A stretch of DNA of 6,126 nt from the NCBI GenBank assembly GCA_900550825.1, contig URTZ01000120.1:1-6126 (forward strand), read 5' to 3'. A model generated the notes under the pieces. The model was given only the letters and a program-made list of their open reading frames with translations, did not search any database and had not been told where the DNA came from. The translations under genes were made by a program, and so were the position numbers. Below are positions 1 through 5,543 of the stretch, piece after piece. How positions within the stretch are numbered: position 1 is the stretch's first letter; each line of letters opens with the position of its first letter. This DNA is from an uncultured Collinsella sp. GTDB lineage: Bacteria > Actinomycetota > Coriobacteriia > Coriobacteriales > Coriobacteriaceae.

Positions 1-32
1 GGATCCATCCAAAAGCACGCCGGCTGTCGCCG

Positions 33-668
33 TCAGAACTCGGCAAATTCGGGAGCGCCGACCTCGATCTCCTCGCGCCCCGCCATAAGCTCGCGCATCT
101 TGGCGCAAAATGACTCCTGCTCCCCCGCCTTAAACACCAAGTGAAGCGTCACGGCATCCGCGTAATCGGTATCCGAAACCTTGGCACCCAAATCCTGCGC
201 CAAGCGAAGCACCTGCTCATACTGTGGATAGGCCACATACACGTCAACCGGCACGACGCTTGTCATCTCGACGATCTGCCCGGACTCCTGAGCCGCGGCC
301 ACCGCCGCCTGCGTCGCCGCGGTATAGGCGCGCACCAAGCCGCCAGGCCCCAATAGCGTGCCGCCAAAATAGCGCGTCACTACGCAGCAAACATTTTTGA
401 GCCCCGCGCCGCGCAGCACCTCGAGCGTCGGCATACCACTCGTGCGGCTCGGCTCGCCATCATCGCTCTGGCGCTCGCGTCCATCGACCAAAATCCACGC
501 GGGAACATTGTGTCGAGCGTCATAATGACGCTTGCGAACCATCTCGATAAAGGCATTCGCCTCATCCTCGGACTCAATATGGACCAGCTGAGCAATAAAC
601 CGACTCTTGCGGTCCACAAACTCGCCCGAAGCCTCAATATTCGATTGCAGAGTAAAATAGCTGTCCAA
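33..668 (-). CDS. yigZ: YigZ/IMPACT family protein
   Basis: A protein of 211 residues, close to the roughly 200 usual for bacterial YigZ. The N-terminal IMPACT (UPF0029) domain spans about residues 15-125 and carries two family signatures: DDGEPSRTSGMP near residue 70, and VTRYFGGTLLGPGGLVRAY near 98-116. The C-terminal part, about 138-205, matches the position of the DUF1949 domain. Eukaryotic IMPACT modulates the GCN1/GCN2 translation stress response. The bacterial proteins are soluble and have no settled function, so I assign none. Two tandem TTG codons (671-669 and 668-666) could start it. I chose the second because the Shine-Dalgarno GAGGGG at 679-674 lies 5 nt from it but only 2 nt from the first. 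The nearest upstream gene on this strand is rnpB, separated by 230 nt that hold structured element A. No convincing promoter was found, although a TTGAGG...TTATTT pair about 25 nt upstream is possible. The family call is firm; the start is moderately sure. Confidence 0.93.
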   Translation of the reverse strand: MDSYFTLQSNIEASGEFVDRKSRFIAQLVHIESEDEANAFIEMVRKRHYDARHNVPAWILVDGRERQSDDGEPSRTSGMPTLEVLRGAGLKNVCCVVTRYFGGTLLGPGGLVRAYTAATQAAVAAAQESGQIVEMTSVVPVDVYVAYPQYEQVLRLAQDLGAKVSDTDYADAVTLHLVFKAGEQESFCAKMRELMAGREEIEVGAPEFAEF

Positions 669-673
669 CAAAG

Positions 674-679
674 CCCCTC
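674..679 (-). promoter_or_regulatory. Shine-Dalgarno site deciding the yigZ start
   Basis: On the minus strand this reads GAGGGG, followed by CT and then two TTG codons. Spacing is 2 nt to the first TTG and 5 nt to the second, which favours the second as the start. Confidence 0.6.
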
Positions 680-780
680 AACAAAATAAAGCGCAGCAAC
701 AAACAGCCTCAATAATACGGCAAAGACAGCACCGTTGACCTCGCCAACAAGAACGGAAACGCCAATGATACCGTCACCAA

Positions 781-893
781 CAGCGAGAACCCGTCAGCGC
801 GAGCAAGGTGCCTTGAAAGACAAGGGCATTGACCTTATGGTCATGCCCGAAGGCTTGAAAGGCAGATTGCCGCGCTGACGGGTTCGCAGCGTC
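781..893. repeat. Structured intergenic repeat, copy A
   Basis: A 113-nt element between rnpB and yigZ, homologous to 3873-3984. It folds as one long interrupted hairpin. A GCG/CGC clamp (783-785 with 885-887) is followed by a 2-nt bulge and a perfect 14-bp stem (788-801 with 871-884). Then come a single bulged A802, GCAA/TTGC (803-806 with 867-870), a small internal loop, and TGCCTT/AAGGCA (809-814 with 859-864). A large internal loop follows (815-823 and 849-858), then GGGCAT/ATGCCC (824-829 with 843-848), a bulged T830, GACC/GGTC (831-834 with 839-842) and the tetraloop TTAT. The core at 800-873 matches copy B at about 64 of 74 positions, whereas the long stem differs in sequence but still pairs. 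No U-tract follows on either strand, so it is not an ordinary intrinsic terminator. Strand and function are unknown. In the minus direction it begins 8 nt beyond the RNase P RNA 3' end. Confidence 0.85.
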
Positions 894-901
894 AACAAAG
901 T

Positions 902-1264
902 GCTGAGTGGGCCGATAAGCCGGGTTCTGTCGTGAACGGTCATTTATCTTGTCTGCACGTTACCGTGCAGTTCCACGCACGCTACCCGAACGCGGACCGG
1001 GCCGGCCCATAGCGTTCCTATTCGCGCTTGCTCCGGATGGGGCTTGCCAAGCCGCCGTGTTACCACGACGCTGGTGGTCTCTTACACCACCGTTTCAGCT
1101 TTTCCCTTTACGCCTTGCGGCGCAGGTGGGAGTCTTCTTTTCTGCGGCGCTTTCCGTCGGATCACTCCGCCCGGCCGTTAGCCGGCATCCCGCCCTCTGG
1201 AGCCCGGACTTTCCTCACGCGTGCTGCAAGCAGCACATCGCGCGACCGTCTGGCCCACTCAGCA
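902..1264 (-). ncRNA. rnpB: RNase P RNA, class A
   Basis: The catalytic RNA subunit of ribonuclease P, which cleaves the 5' leader from precursor tRNAs. The minus strand holds the universal 5' block GAGGAAAGTCCGGGCTCC at 1216-1199. At the 3' end are AGATAAATGACCG (949-937) and GACAGAACCCGGCTTATCGG (931-912). Helix P1 is visible as GCTGAGTGGGCC (1263-1252) pairing with GGCCCACTCAGC (913-902), which sets both ends. The length of about 363 nt is normal for the bacterial A type. A promoter with its -10 at 1277-1272 places transcription initiation almost exactly at the P1 5' strand, so little or no 5' trimming is expected. No U-tract terminator follows. The first structure downstream is repeat element A, starting 8 nt beyond the 3' end. 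Short open frames across this interval are incidental. The ends are accurate to a few nucleotides. Confidence 0.96.
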
Positions 1265-1271
1265 GTGCAAG

Positions 1272-1298
1272 AGTGTAACACACCGTTGCCGCAGGCAA
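1272..1298 (-). promoter_or_regulatory. Probable rnpB promoter
   Basis: On the minus strand the -35 is TTGCCT (1298-1293) and the -10 is TACACT (1277-1272), 15 nt apart, a short spacer. The -10 lies about 7 nt before the predicted RNA 5' end, the expected distance, and this placement is the main support. Confidence 0.6.
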
Positions 1299-1527
1299 TG
1301 GCACAACGCAAACGCTCGACACGATAAACCAAGAACCGCCATGCGCTACAATGGTCCTGTCGATGGGCAACGTCGTCAGTCGAGACGCGACCGCGCTCCA
1401 CACCCCTCCGTCTACTCGGTGTGTTCCCGCCTCCTCCCCGAGGCGGGATGTCGGCATTTTTCATGCACTGACAACCCAATAGCCTGTGGACAGCCCGGGC
1501 AGCATCGCGCACCTCAGCAGCAAATGC
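1299..1527. other. Non-coding region with three consecutive hairpins
   Basis: This stretch lies between the rpsA terminator and the rnpB promoter. I see no credible gene: the open frames crossing it are rich in Arg, Gly and Pro and run into rnpB. Three hairpins follow one another: CACACC/GGTGTG (1399-1404 with 1418-1423), TCCCGCCTC/GAGGCGGGA (1425-1433 with 1440-1448), and TGTC/GACA plus GCAT/ATGC (1449-1452 with 1470-1473; 1454-1457 with 1463-1466). A plus-strand TACAAT at 1347-1352 resembles a -10 box but has no recognisable -35. A small RNA is possible but not established. Confidence 0.4.
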
Positions 1528-1562
1528 AAAAAAGGGACCCGTCCATTGCGGACGGATCCCTT
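1528..1562 (-). terminator. Rho-independent terminator of rpsA
   Basis: On the minus strand, 25 nt past the rpsA stop codon, a 13-bp stem forms: AAGGGATCCGTCC (1562-1550) with GGACGGGTCCCTT (1544-1532), including one G-U pair. The loop is GCAAT. The run of six T residues at 1533-1528 partly overlaps the stem end. This is a classic intrinsic terminator and separates rpsA transcription from rnpB. Confidence 0.92.
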
Positions 1563-1586
1563 AAAACAAGTGATCGTCAAACCGAT

Positions 1587-2753
1587 TTACTCGGCGTCGG
1601 TCTCCTCGTCCTTCTTCTCGGAAGGCAGCGGGGTAACCTCGATCTCGACGCCCAGAGTCTCAGCAGCGGACTTCATGGACAGGGAGATACGACGACGGTC
1701 GAGGTCGATCTCCATGACCTTGACCTGAACCTTGTCGCCCACGTGGGTGACCTGAGAAGGCTGATCGACGTGCTTGTTGGCCATCTCGGAGATGTGCACC
1801 AGGCCCTCGATGCCCTCACCCAGGTCGACGAAAGCGCCGAACGGGACAAGCTTGGTCACAGTGCCCTCGACGATAGCGCCGACGGGGTACTTCTTGACCA
1901 GTGCGCGCCACGGATCCTCGGTGGTCTGCTTGAGACCCAGGGAGATGCGCTCGCGGTTGAGATCGACGTCGAGAACCTCGACCTCGACCTCCTGGCCGAC
2001 CTTGACAACCTCGGAAGGATGGTTGACGTGGTTCCAGGAGAGCTCGGAAATGTGGATGAGGCCGTCGATACCACCGAGGTCGACGAAGGCGCCGAAGTCG
2101 ACGATGGAGGAAACGGTGCCCTGGAGACGCATGCCAGACTTGAGCTTGGACAGGATCTCGGAGCGCTCGGCCTTACGGGACTCCTCGAGCACGACGCGAC
2201 GGGAGAGGACGACGTTGTTGCGGTTGCGGTCCATCTCGATGACGCGGGCCTCGATGCGGGTGCCCATGTAGGAGGTGAGGTCCTTGACGCGACGGAGGTC
2301 GACGAGGGAGGCGGGCAGGAAGCCACGCAGGCCGATGTCGAGGATCAGGCCGCCCTTGACAACCTCGATAACCTCGCCCTCGACGTTCTCGCCGGAGTTG
2401 AACTTCTCCTCGATGCGGTTCCAAGCACGCTCGTACTCGGCACGCTTCTTGGACAGGACCAGACGACCGTCCTTGTCCTCCTTCTGGAGTACCAGAGCCT
2501 CGATGGGATCACCGAGTGCAACGATGTCTGCAGGGTTAGCGTCCTTGCGGATGGACAGCTCGCGGACCGGGATAACGCCCTCGGACTTGAATCCGATGTC
2601 AACGAGCACCTCGTCATGCTCGATCTTAACGACAGTGCCGTTAACGAGATCGCCCTCATCAAAGTCGGTAATCGTACCGTCGATGAGGTTGTTCATCTCC
2701 TCCTCGTTGACATCGTCAAGAGAGAAAATGGACGAGTTCTGAATCTCACTCAA
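1587..2753 (-). CDS. rpsA: 30S ribosomal protein S1
   Basis: S1 binds mRNA on the small ribosomal subunit and helps bring structured or weak-leader transcripts to the decoding site. The 388-residue protein has four S1 (OB-fold) domains at about 35-104, 121-187, 206-275 and 292-361. Domains 3 and 4 show the strongest signatures, FGAFVDLG (220-227 and 305-312) and GLIHISE or GLVHISE (231-237 and 317-323). An acidic N-terminus and a charged tail ending KKDEETDAE flank them. Four domains is usual for Gram-positive S1, against six in Escherichia coli. The start is TTG, giving MSEIQNSSIF, preceded by AAAGGGG at 7 nt spacing. The first in-frame ATG is residue 20 and would cut into the conserved acidic leader. 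It appears monocistronic, with its own terminator 25 nt downstream and a divergent gene upstream. Confidence 0.96.
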   Translation of the reverse strand: MSEIQNSSIFSLDDVNEEEMNNLIDGTITDFDEGDLVNGTVVKIEHDEVLVDIGFKSEGVIPVRELSIRKDANPADIVALGDPIEALVLQKEDKDGRLVLSKKRAEYERAWNRIEEKFNSGENVEGEVIEVVKGGLILDIGLRGFLPASLVDLRRVKDLTSYMGTRIEARVIEMDRNRNNVVLSRRVVLEESRKAERSEILSKLKSGMRLQGTVSSIVDFGAFVDLGGIDGLIHISELSWNHVNHPSEVVKVGQEVEVEVLDVDLNRERISLGLKQTTEDPWRALVKKYPVGAIVEGTVTKLVPFGAFVDLGEGIEGLVHISEMANKHVDQPSQVTHVGDKVQVKVMEIDLDRRRISLSMKSAAETLGVEIEVTPLPSEKKDEETDAE

Positions 2754-2760
2754 AGGTGGA

Positions 2761-2767
2761 CCCCTTT
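2761..2767 (-). promoter_or_regulatory. rpsA Shine-Dalgarno site supporting the TTG start
   Basis: The minus strand reads AAAGGGG, then seven bases (TCCACCT), then the TTG at 2753-2751. No ATG or GTG lies at a better distance, so the weak initiation codon is likely genuine. Confidence 0.7.
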
Positions 2768-3068
2768 CGAACTACGGGGCCCCGATTGCTAGGACCTACA
2801 GAAGGGTGCGACAAGCACACAACGTTTAGGAACACTCGGGAGCCGACAGATACTAATGTGACGCTTATGCAATCACGTTCGTATAGGTTACGGGGAAATG
2901 AGTTCGATTTCAAGCGTGAACTGCGATTTTTTACTCGTGTGGAGACTTTTTCGTAATCTTATGAACACACGTCTCCGCAACTTGACGATAACCAGCCAGG
3001 CATTCGGCTTTGGGGTAAAGTATCCGGAGCCAACGATTCTAGATCGATTTTTCGAGAAAGGTGCCCGC
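2768..3068. promoter_or_regulatory. Divergent rpsA/HAD intergenic control region
   Basis: About 300 nt without a gene, richer in A and T than its neighbours. For rpsA, a weak minus-strand promoter is TTGAAA (2913-2908), a 17-nt gap, and TAACCT (2890-2885), giving a leader of roughly 125 nt. For the plus-strand gene, GTGACG (2858-2863), an 18-nt gap and TATAGG (2882-2887) is possible. A TTGACG at 2982-2987 has no matching -10. A perfect palindrome CGGGGCCCCG sits at 2775-2784 in the rpsA leader. Near 2936-2976, GGAGAC/GTCTCC and CGTGTG/CACACG are overlapping alternative stems. None of these is secure. Confidence 0.3.
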
Positions 3069-3827
3069 GTGCTCAAAGCAGTCGTTTTCGATATGGACGA
3101 AACGCTTCTTAGCATCAACCTCAACGCGTTCATCCTTCGCTATTTTAAGGATGTCTCTTCGATGCTCGCGGATATCGGGCGCCGCAGCCGCGGTGGCACG
3201 ATGGCGCGCCTCGGCACCATCCTGGTCGACCTCAACGCCAATCGCCGCAGCGGCACGGACAACCGCACCAATCTTGAGTTTTACCAAGAAGAGGTCGAGC
3301 GCCGATGCGGGATCTGCCTCTCCGATTCCCTCATCTACGAGGCGTTTACCTACTATGACCGCGAAGTTCTTCCGTACAAGAACGACGATATCATTAACGC
3401 CCACGCCATGCCGGGCGCACACGCCGCGCTCCAGGCCGTACAGGACGCAGGGCTGCGCTGCGCGCTCTTTACCAACCCCAGCTTTCCCCAGGGGGCCATC
3501 GAGTGCCGCATGGGTTGGGGCGACCTGGCCGACGCCCCCTTTGAACTCGTGACGCACATGGGAAACGCCACCCGCTGCAAGCCCGATGCCACCTACTATC
3601 TAGAGCAGCTTCAGGTGATGGGGCTCGAGCCACACGAGGTCCTTATGGTGGGCAACGATCCCAAGCGCGACTTCCCCAGTCCCGCCTGCGGCATTCAAAC
3701 TGCCTATGTTGGCCAGGGAAAACCCGGCCGAGCCACCTGGCGCGGAACCATGGAAGACTTCGCCCGCGACTTTAACGCCGTAATCGAAGCCTTCTACGAA
3801 CACCAAGTAGCCGACGAACTGTCGTAG
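3069..3827 (+). CDS. HAD-superfamily hydrolase
   Basis: A soluble haloacid dehalogenase-type hydrolase of 252 residues, most likely a Mg-dependent phosphatase of unknown substrate. All four HAD motifs are present: motif I DMDETLL with nucleophile Asp8 and acid/base Asp10, motif II LFTNPSF with Thr135, motif III Lys171 in CKPDATYY, and motif IV VGNDPKRD with Asp197 and Asp201. The insert between motif I and about residue 110 is mostly helical and fits a C1 cap, which normally sets substrate choice. I chose the GTG at 3069 because AGAAAGG lies 7 nt before it and the HAD fold begins at once (MLKAVVFDMDETLL). The in-frame ATG at 2898 would add 57 residues that resemble no HAD N-terminus. It is transcribed divergently from rpsA and converges on the cysteine desulfidase gene, with element B between their 3' ends. 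Family membership is sure; substrate is not. Confidence 0.92.
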   Translation: MLKAVVFDMDETLLSINLNAFILRYFKDVSSMLADIGRRSRGGTMARLGTILVDLNANRRSGTDNRTNLEFYQEEVERRCGICLSDSLIYEAFTYYDREVLPYKNDDIINAHAMPGAHAALQAVQDAGLRCALFTNPSFPQGAIECRMGWGDLADAPFELVTHMGNATRCKPDATYYLEQLQVMGLEPHEVLMVGNDPKRDFPSPACGIQTAYVGQGKPGRATWRGTMEDFARDFNAVIEAFYEHQVADELS

Positions 3828-3872
3828 GACCCCTCGCTCCAAACCAAATATCGCCGCAGGTTGAGCACAAGT

Positions 3873-3984
3873 CAGCGAAAATGCCCCTAAGCGAGCAATG
3901 TGCCTTGAAAGAGGAGGGCATAGGCCTTCTGGCCATGCCCGACGATTGAAAGGCAGATTGCCGCTTAGGGGCATTTGCAGCGTC
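3873..3984. repeat. Structured intergenic repeat, copy B
   Basis: Second copy of the element at 781-893, lying between the convergent 3' ends of the HAD gene and the desulfidase gene. It folds with the same architecture. A 15-bp stem (3879-3893 with 3962-3976) follows a 2-nt bulge and a GC clamp. Then come bulged A3894, GCAAT/ATTGC (3895-3899 with 3957-3961), TGCCTT/AAGGCA (3901-3906 with 3950-3955), a large internal loop (3907-3915 and 3941-3949), GGGCAT/ATGCCC (3916-3921 with 3935-3940), bulged A3922, GGCC/GGCC and tetraloop TTCT. The outer flanks CAGCGA and GCAGCGTC are also shared with copy A. The long stem differs from that of copy A at seven of 14 aligned pairs, each time with both partners changed. 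No adjacent U-tract is present. Confidence 0.85.
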
Positions 3985-3989
3985 GACTG

Positions 3990-4017
3990 GTTACGCGGTT
4001 TGGTAAAACCGCGTAAC
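3990..4017. other. 12-bp hairpin overlapping the desulfidase stop codon
   Basis: GTTACGCGGTTT (3990-4001) pairs perfectly with AAACCGCGTAAC (4006-4017) around the loop GGTA. The last base of the right arm is the first plus-strand base of the minus-strand stop codon (4017-4019). No T-run follows on either strand, so it is at best an atypical terminator or a 3'-end stabiliser for the desulfidase mRNA. Element B lies 6 nt beyond. Confidence 0.6.
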
Positions 4018-5333
4018 TAGCACACCTGGGTTTTGCCGATCATGATGTTGAGGATCTCGATGTCGGTGTCCTTCATGCCCACGCGGCCTACGTAGCCCAT
4101 ACTGGCGATTGTTTGCTCAACGGTATCTTGGATCAGGCCCTCGCCGGCGCGGAAGCCGCGACCCTGCATGGCCATATCATGGCCCAGAATCGCCGCATCG
4201 ACGGCAGCCGAGATCTTGGCGGCACAGCTCGCCTTGGCGCCGTCGCACACGATGCCGCCCACGTTACCGAGCGTGTTCGAGACGGTCGCGCCAATCTGTT
4301 CGCGCGTGCCACCGCACAGCCAGGTAATCGCAGCGCCGGCGCCGCACGCAGCGCAAATAGCACCGCAAAACGCCGAAAGCGCACCAATATAGCTCTTGAT
4401 ATGCACGGCGATAAGATCGGACAGCATCACGGCGCGCACCAGGCGCTCGTGGTCGCAACGCAGGTACTCGGCATACTCCATGACGGGCAATGCGCAGGTA
4501 ATGCCCTGATTGCCCGAGCCGCACACAATGGCGACCGGCAGCGCGCAACCGTTCATGCGGGCGTCGGACCCGGCGGCCCGGGCACGGGCGCGGCAGGCGA
4601 CGTCATCGGCACGAGCACCCAGCAGCGTACGGCCCACCTCGGCGCCCCAAGCGTGCGCGAGACCCTCGGCACTGATCGCGCCATTCAGCTCAATCTGACG
4701 CTCAACGGCAGCGCGGGCGTCCTCAATGTCACCGTCCTCGATAAAGTCGATGATGGTCTCGATCGACATGGGCGTGTCGGCGTTATCTGCCGCACGCTCG
4801 GCCACGACGCGCTCGGCGCAGGCGGCACACTCCCCCGCCGACTTACCGCATACCGGAATACCGTCGAGCGTATGGCACGTGACATTAGTGTGGTGATCGG
4901 TAATCTCGACGACCGCGGTATGGCCCCCGGCCGTCGCAGTCACCTTGATGTAGAGGTTGGGCACACCCTCGACAAGCGACACATCGCAGTAGTCCGCATC
5001 GGCAAGCAGCTCGGCCACGCGGGCGCGGTCCGCGTCATCGACGCTCTCGAGCACCTCGAGCGCGCTCTTGGCGTCGCCGCCCACGGCACCCAGCACGGCC
5101 GCGGCCTCAATACCGTGCATACCGCCCGAGTTGGGCACGGTCACGCTCTTGACGTTCTTGATGATGTTGCCCGAGCAGGCAACATCCATATGATCGGGTT
5201 CGCAACCGAGCGTCTGGCTCGCCAGCGCCGCTGCATAAGCAACGGCAATGGGCTCGGTGCAGCCGAGTGCACAAACAAGTTCGCGGTTCAAAACATCGCA
5301 AAACGCGGCATCACGGATGGAATCGGTAGGCAT
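4017..5333 (-). CDS. cyuA: L-cysteine desulfidase (Fe-S, CyuA/CdsB/UPF0597 family)
   Basis: This enzyme family breaks L-cysteine down to pyruvate, ammonia and hydrogen sulfide with a [4Fe-4S] cluster and no pyridoxal phosphate. It is related to the alpha subunit of iron-sulfur L-serine dehydratase. The 438-residue length matches E. coli YhaM/CyuA (about 436). Visible hallmarks are GCTEP at 24-28 with Cys25, SGNIIKNV at 54-61, GSGNQG at 272-277, a Cys-rich segment 323-330 (CGAICAAC), and Cys363/Cys370 in GGIVCDGAKASC. The spacing Cys25, Cys323, Cys363, Cys370 agrees with the cluster ligands I recall for the methanogen enzyme (40 and then 7 residues between the last three), so these are the likely ligands. 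There is no signal peptide; the protein is cytosolic. The start is ATG with AGGAGA 5 nt upstream. A strong second Shine-Dalgarno and a short ORF lie just upstream. No transporter gene adjoins it. A serine deaminase role is the alternative. Confidence 0.9.
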   Translation of the reverse strand: MPTDSIRDAAFCDVLNRELVCALGCTEPIAVAYAAALASQTLGCEPDHMDVACSGNIIKNVKSVTVPNSGGMHGIEAAAVLGAVGGDAKSALEVLESVDDADRARVAELLADADYCDVSLVEGVPNLYIKVTATAGGHTAVVEITDHHTNVTCHTLDGIPVCGKSAGECAACAERVVAERAADNADTPMSIETIIDFIEDGDIEDARAAVERQIELNGAISAEGLAHAWGAEVGRTLLGARADDVACRARARAAGSDARMNGCALPVAIVCGSGNQGITCALPVMEYAEYLRCDHERLVRAVMLSDLIAVHIKSYIGALSAFCGAICAACGAGAAITWLCGGTREQIGATVSNTLGNVGGIVCDGAKASCAAKISAAVDAAILGHDMAMQGRGFRAGEGLIQDTVEQTIASMGYVGRVGMKDTDIEILNIMIGKTQVC

Positions 5334-5370
5334 AGGTATCTCCTGCTTGCATAACGGGCTGGGCTCTCAA
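5311..5370 (-). CDS. Possible 19-codon upstream ORF overlapping cyuA
   Basis: A near-perfect Shine-Dalgarno AAAGGAGGT (5386-5378) stands about 45 nt before the cyuA start and cannot serve it, because the cyuA frame is closed by TGA at 5369-5367. Eight nt after the GGAGG core is a TTG that opens MRAQPVMQAGDTYAYRFHP and a stop at 5313-5311. This frame overlaps the first 23 nt of cyuA in another phase, and cyuA has its own AGGAGA inside the small ORF. This layout suits translational coupling or leader-controlled access. The peptide has no Cys residue, so simple cysteine-codon attenuation is not indicated. The peptide itself matches nothing I know, and chance is possible. Confidence 0.35.
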   Translation of the reverse strand: MRAQPVMQAGDTYAYRFHP

Positions 5371-5387
5371 AAAAGTTACCTCCTTTA

Positions 5388-5407
5388 TTTGATAACAATG
5401 CATCAAA
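5388..5407. promoter_or_regulatory. Dyad TTTGAT-N8-ATCAAA upstream of cyuA
   Basis: Perfect 6-bp inverted half-sites, TTTGAT (5388-5393) and ATCAAA (5402-5407), are separated by 8 bp. They lie directly next to the strong Shine-Dalgarno in the cyuA leader. The half-sites resemble FNR-type TTGAT/ATCAA, but that spacing is 4 bp, so an FNR call is not justified. A minus-strand TTGCGG, 17 nt, TCAAAT pair overlaps it and would place a cyuA promoter under the dyad. An operator is a reasonable guess. Confidence 0.35.
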
Positions 5408-5506
5408 AACCGCAACCATGGTTCCGGCAGACGGCGCTCAAGCGCAAACTGACGACATTCATTCACGAGAAGCAAGTCTCGTTGCCTGCTAAAGCGTTTG
5501 ACCAAA

Positions 5507-5543
5507 AAACGCTCGAGCGTTTACGCAAAAGTCGCGCTATTAT
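5507..5543 (+). promoter_or_regulatory. 16-bp palindrome and -10 box upstream of rpiB
   Basis: AAACGCTCGAGCGTTT (5507-5522) is a perfect uninterrupted palindrome. A -10-like TATTAT follows at 5538-5543. The matching -35 position (about 5515-5520) falls inside the palindrome and has a poor consensus, so a bound regulator could either help or block RNA polymerase. A TTGACC at 5498-5503 immediately precedes the palindrome but lacks a good -10 at 16-18 nt. The leader to the rpiB ATG would be about 55 nt. Confidence 0.4.

Noticed and set aside
1..32. GGATCC at the first bases as a cloning junction
   Set aside because: The same hexamer occurs inside the window (near 1554-1559 and 1913-1918), and nothing else suggests vector sequence.
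781..893. Element A as a MITE or insertion-sequence remnant
   Set aside because: Its long paired arms differ in sequence from copy B while staying complementary, and there are no target-site duplications distinct from the element itself. The CAGCG at each end is the same in both copies, so it belongs to the element.
781..893. Element A as a simple intrinsic terminator of rnpB
   Set aside because: No U-tract follows the structure on either strand, and the core sequence is conserved well beyond what a terminator needs.
949..1512. Several short open frames on both strands
   Set aside because: They lie within or run into the RNase P RNA gene, have Arg/Gly/Pro-rich products and lack initiation signals.
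1221..2792. 523-codon open frame on the plus strand
   Set aside because: It is antisense to the well-supported rpsA and enters rnpB. Its Leu/Asp/Val-rich repetitive composition is the mirror of S1 codon use, and it has no credible ribosome-binding site.
2898..3068. 57-residue N-terminal extension of the HAD protein from an ATG at 2898
   Set aside because: The HAD fold begins at the GTG at 3069, which has a properly spaced Shine-Dalgarno. The extension matches no HAD N-terminus and has more A and T than the gene.
4113..5354. 413-codon open frame on the plus strand
   Set aside because: Antisense to the desulfidase gene, whose motifs are clear. Such frames are expected opposite GC-rich genes.
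5388..5407. FNR/CRP-type binding site
   Set aside because: The half-sites resemble TTGAT/ATCAA but are 8 bp apart instead of 4, so the family assignment does not hold.
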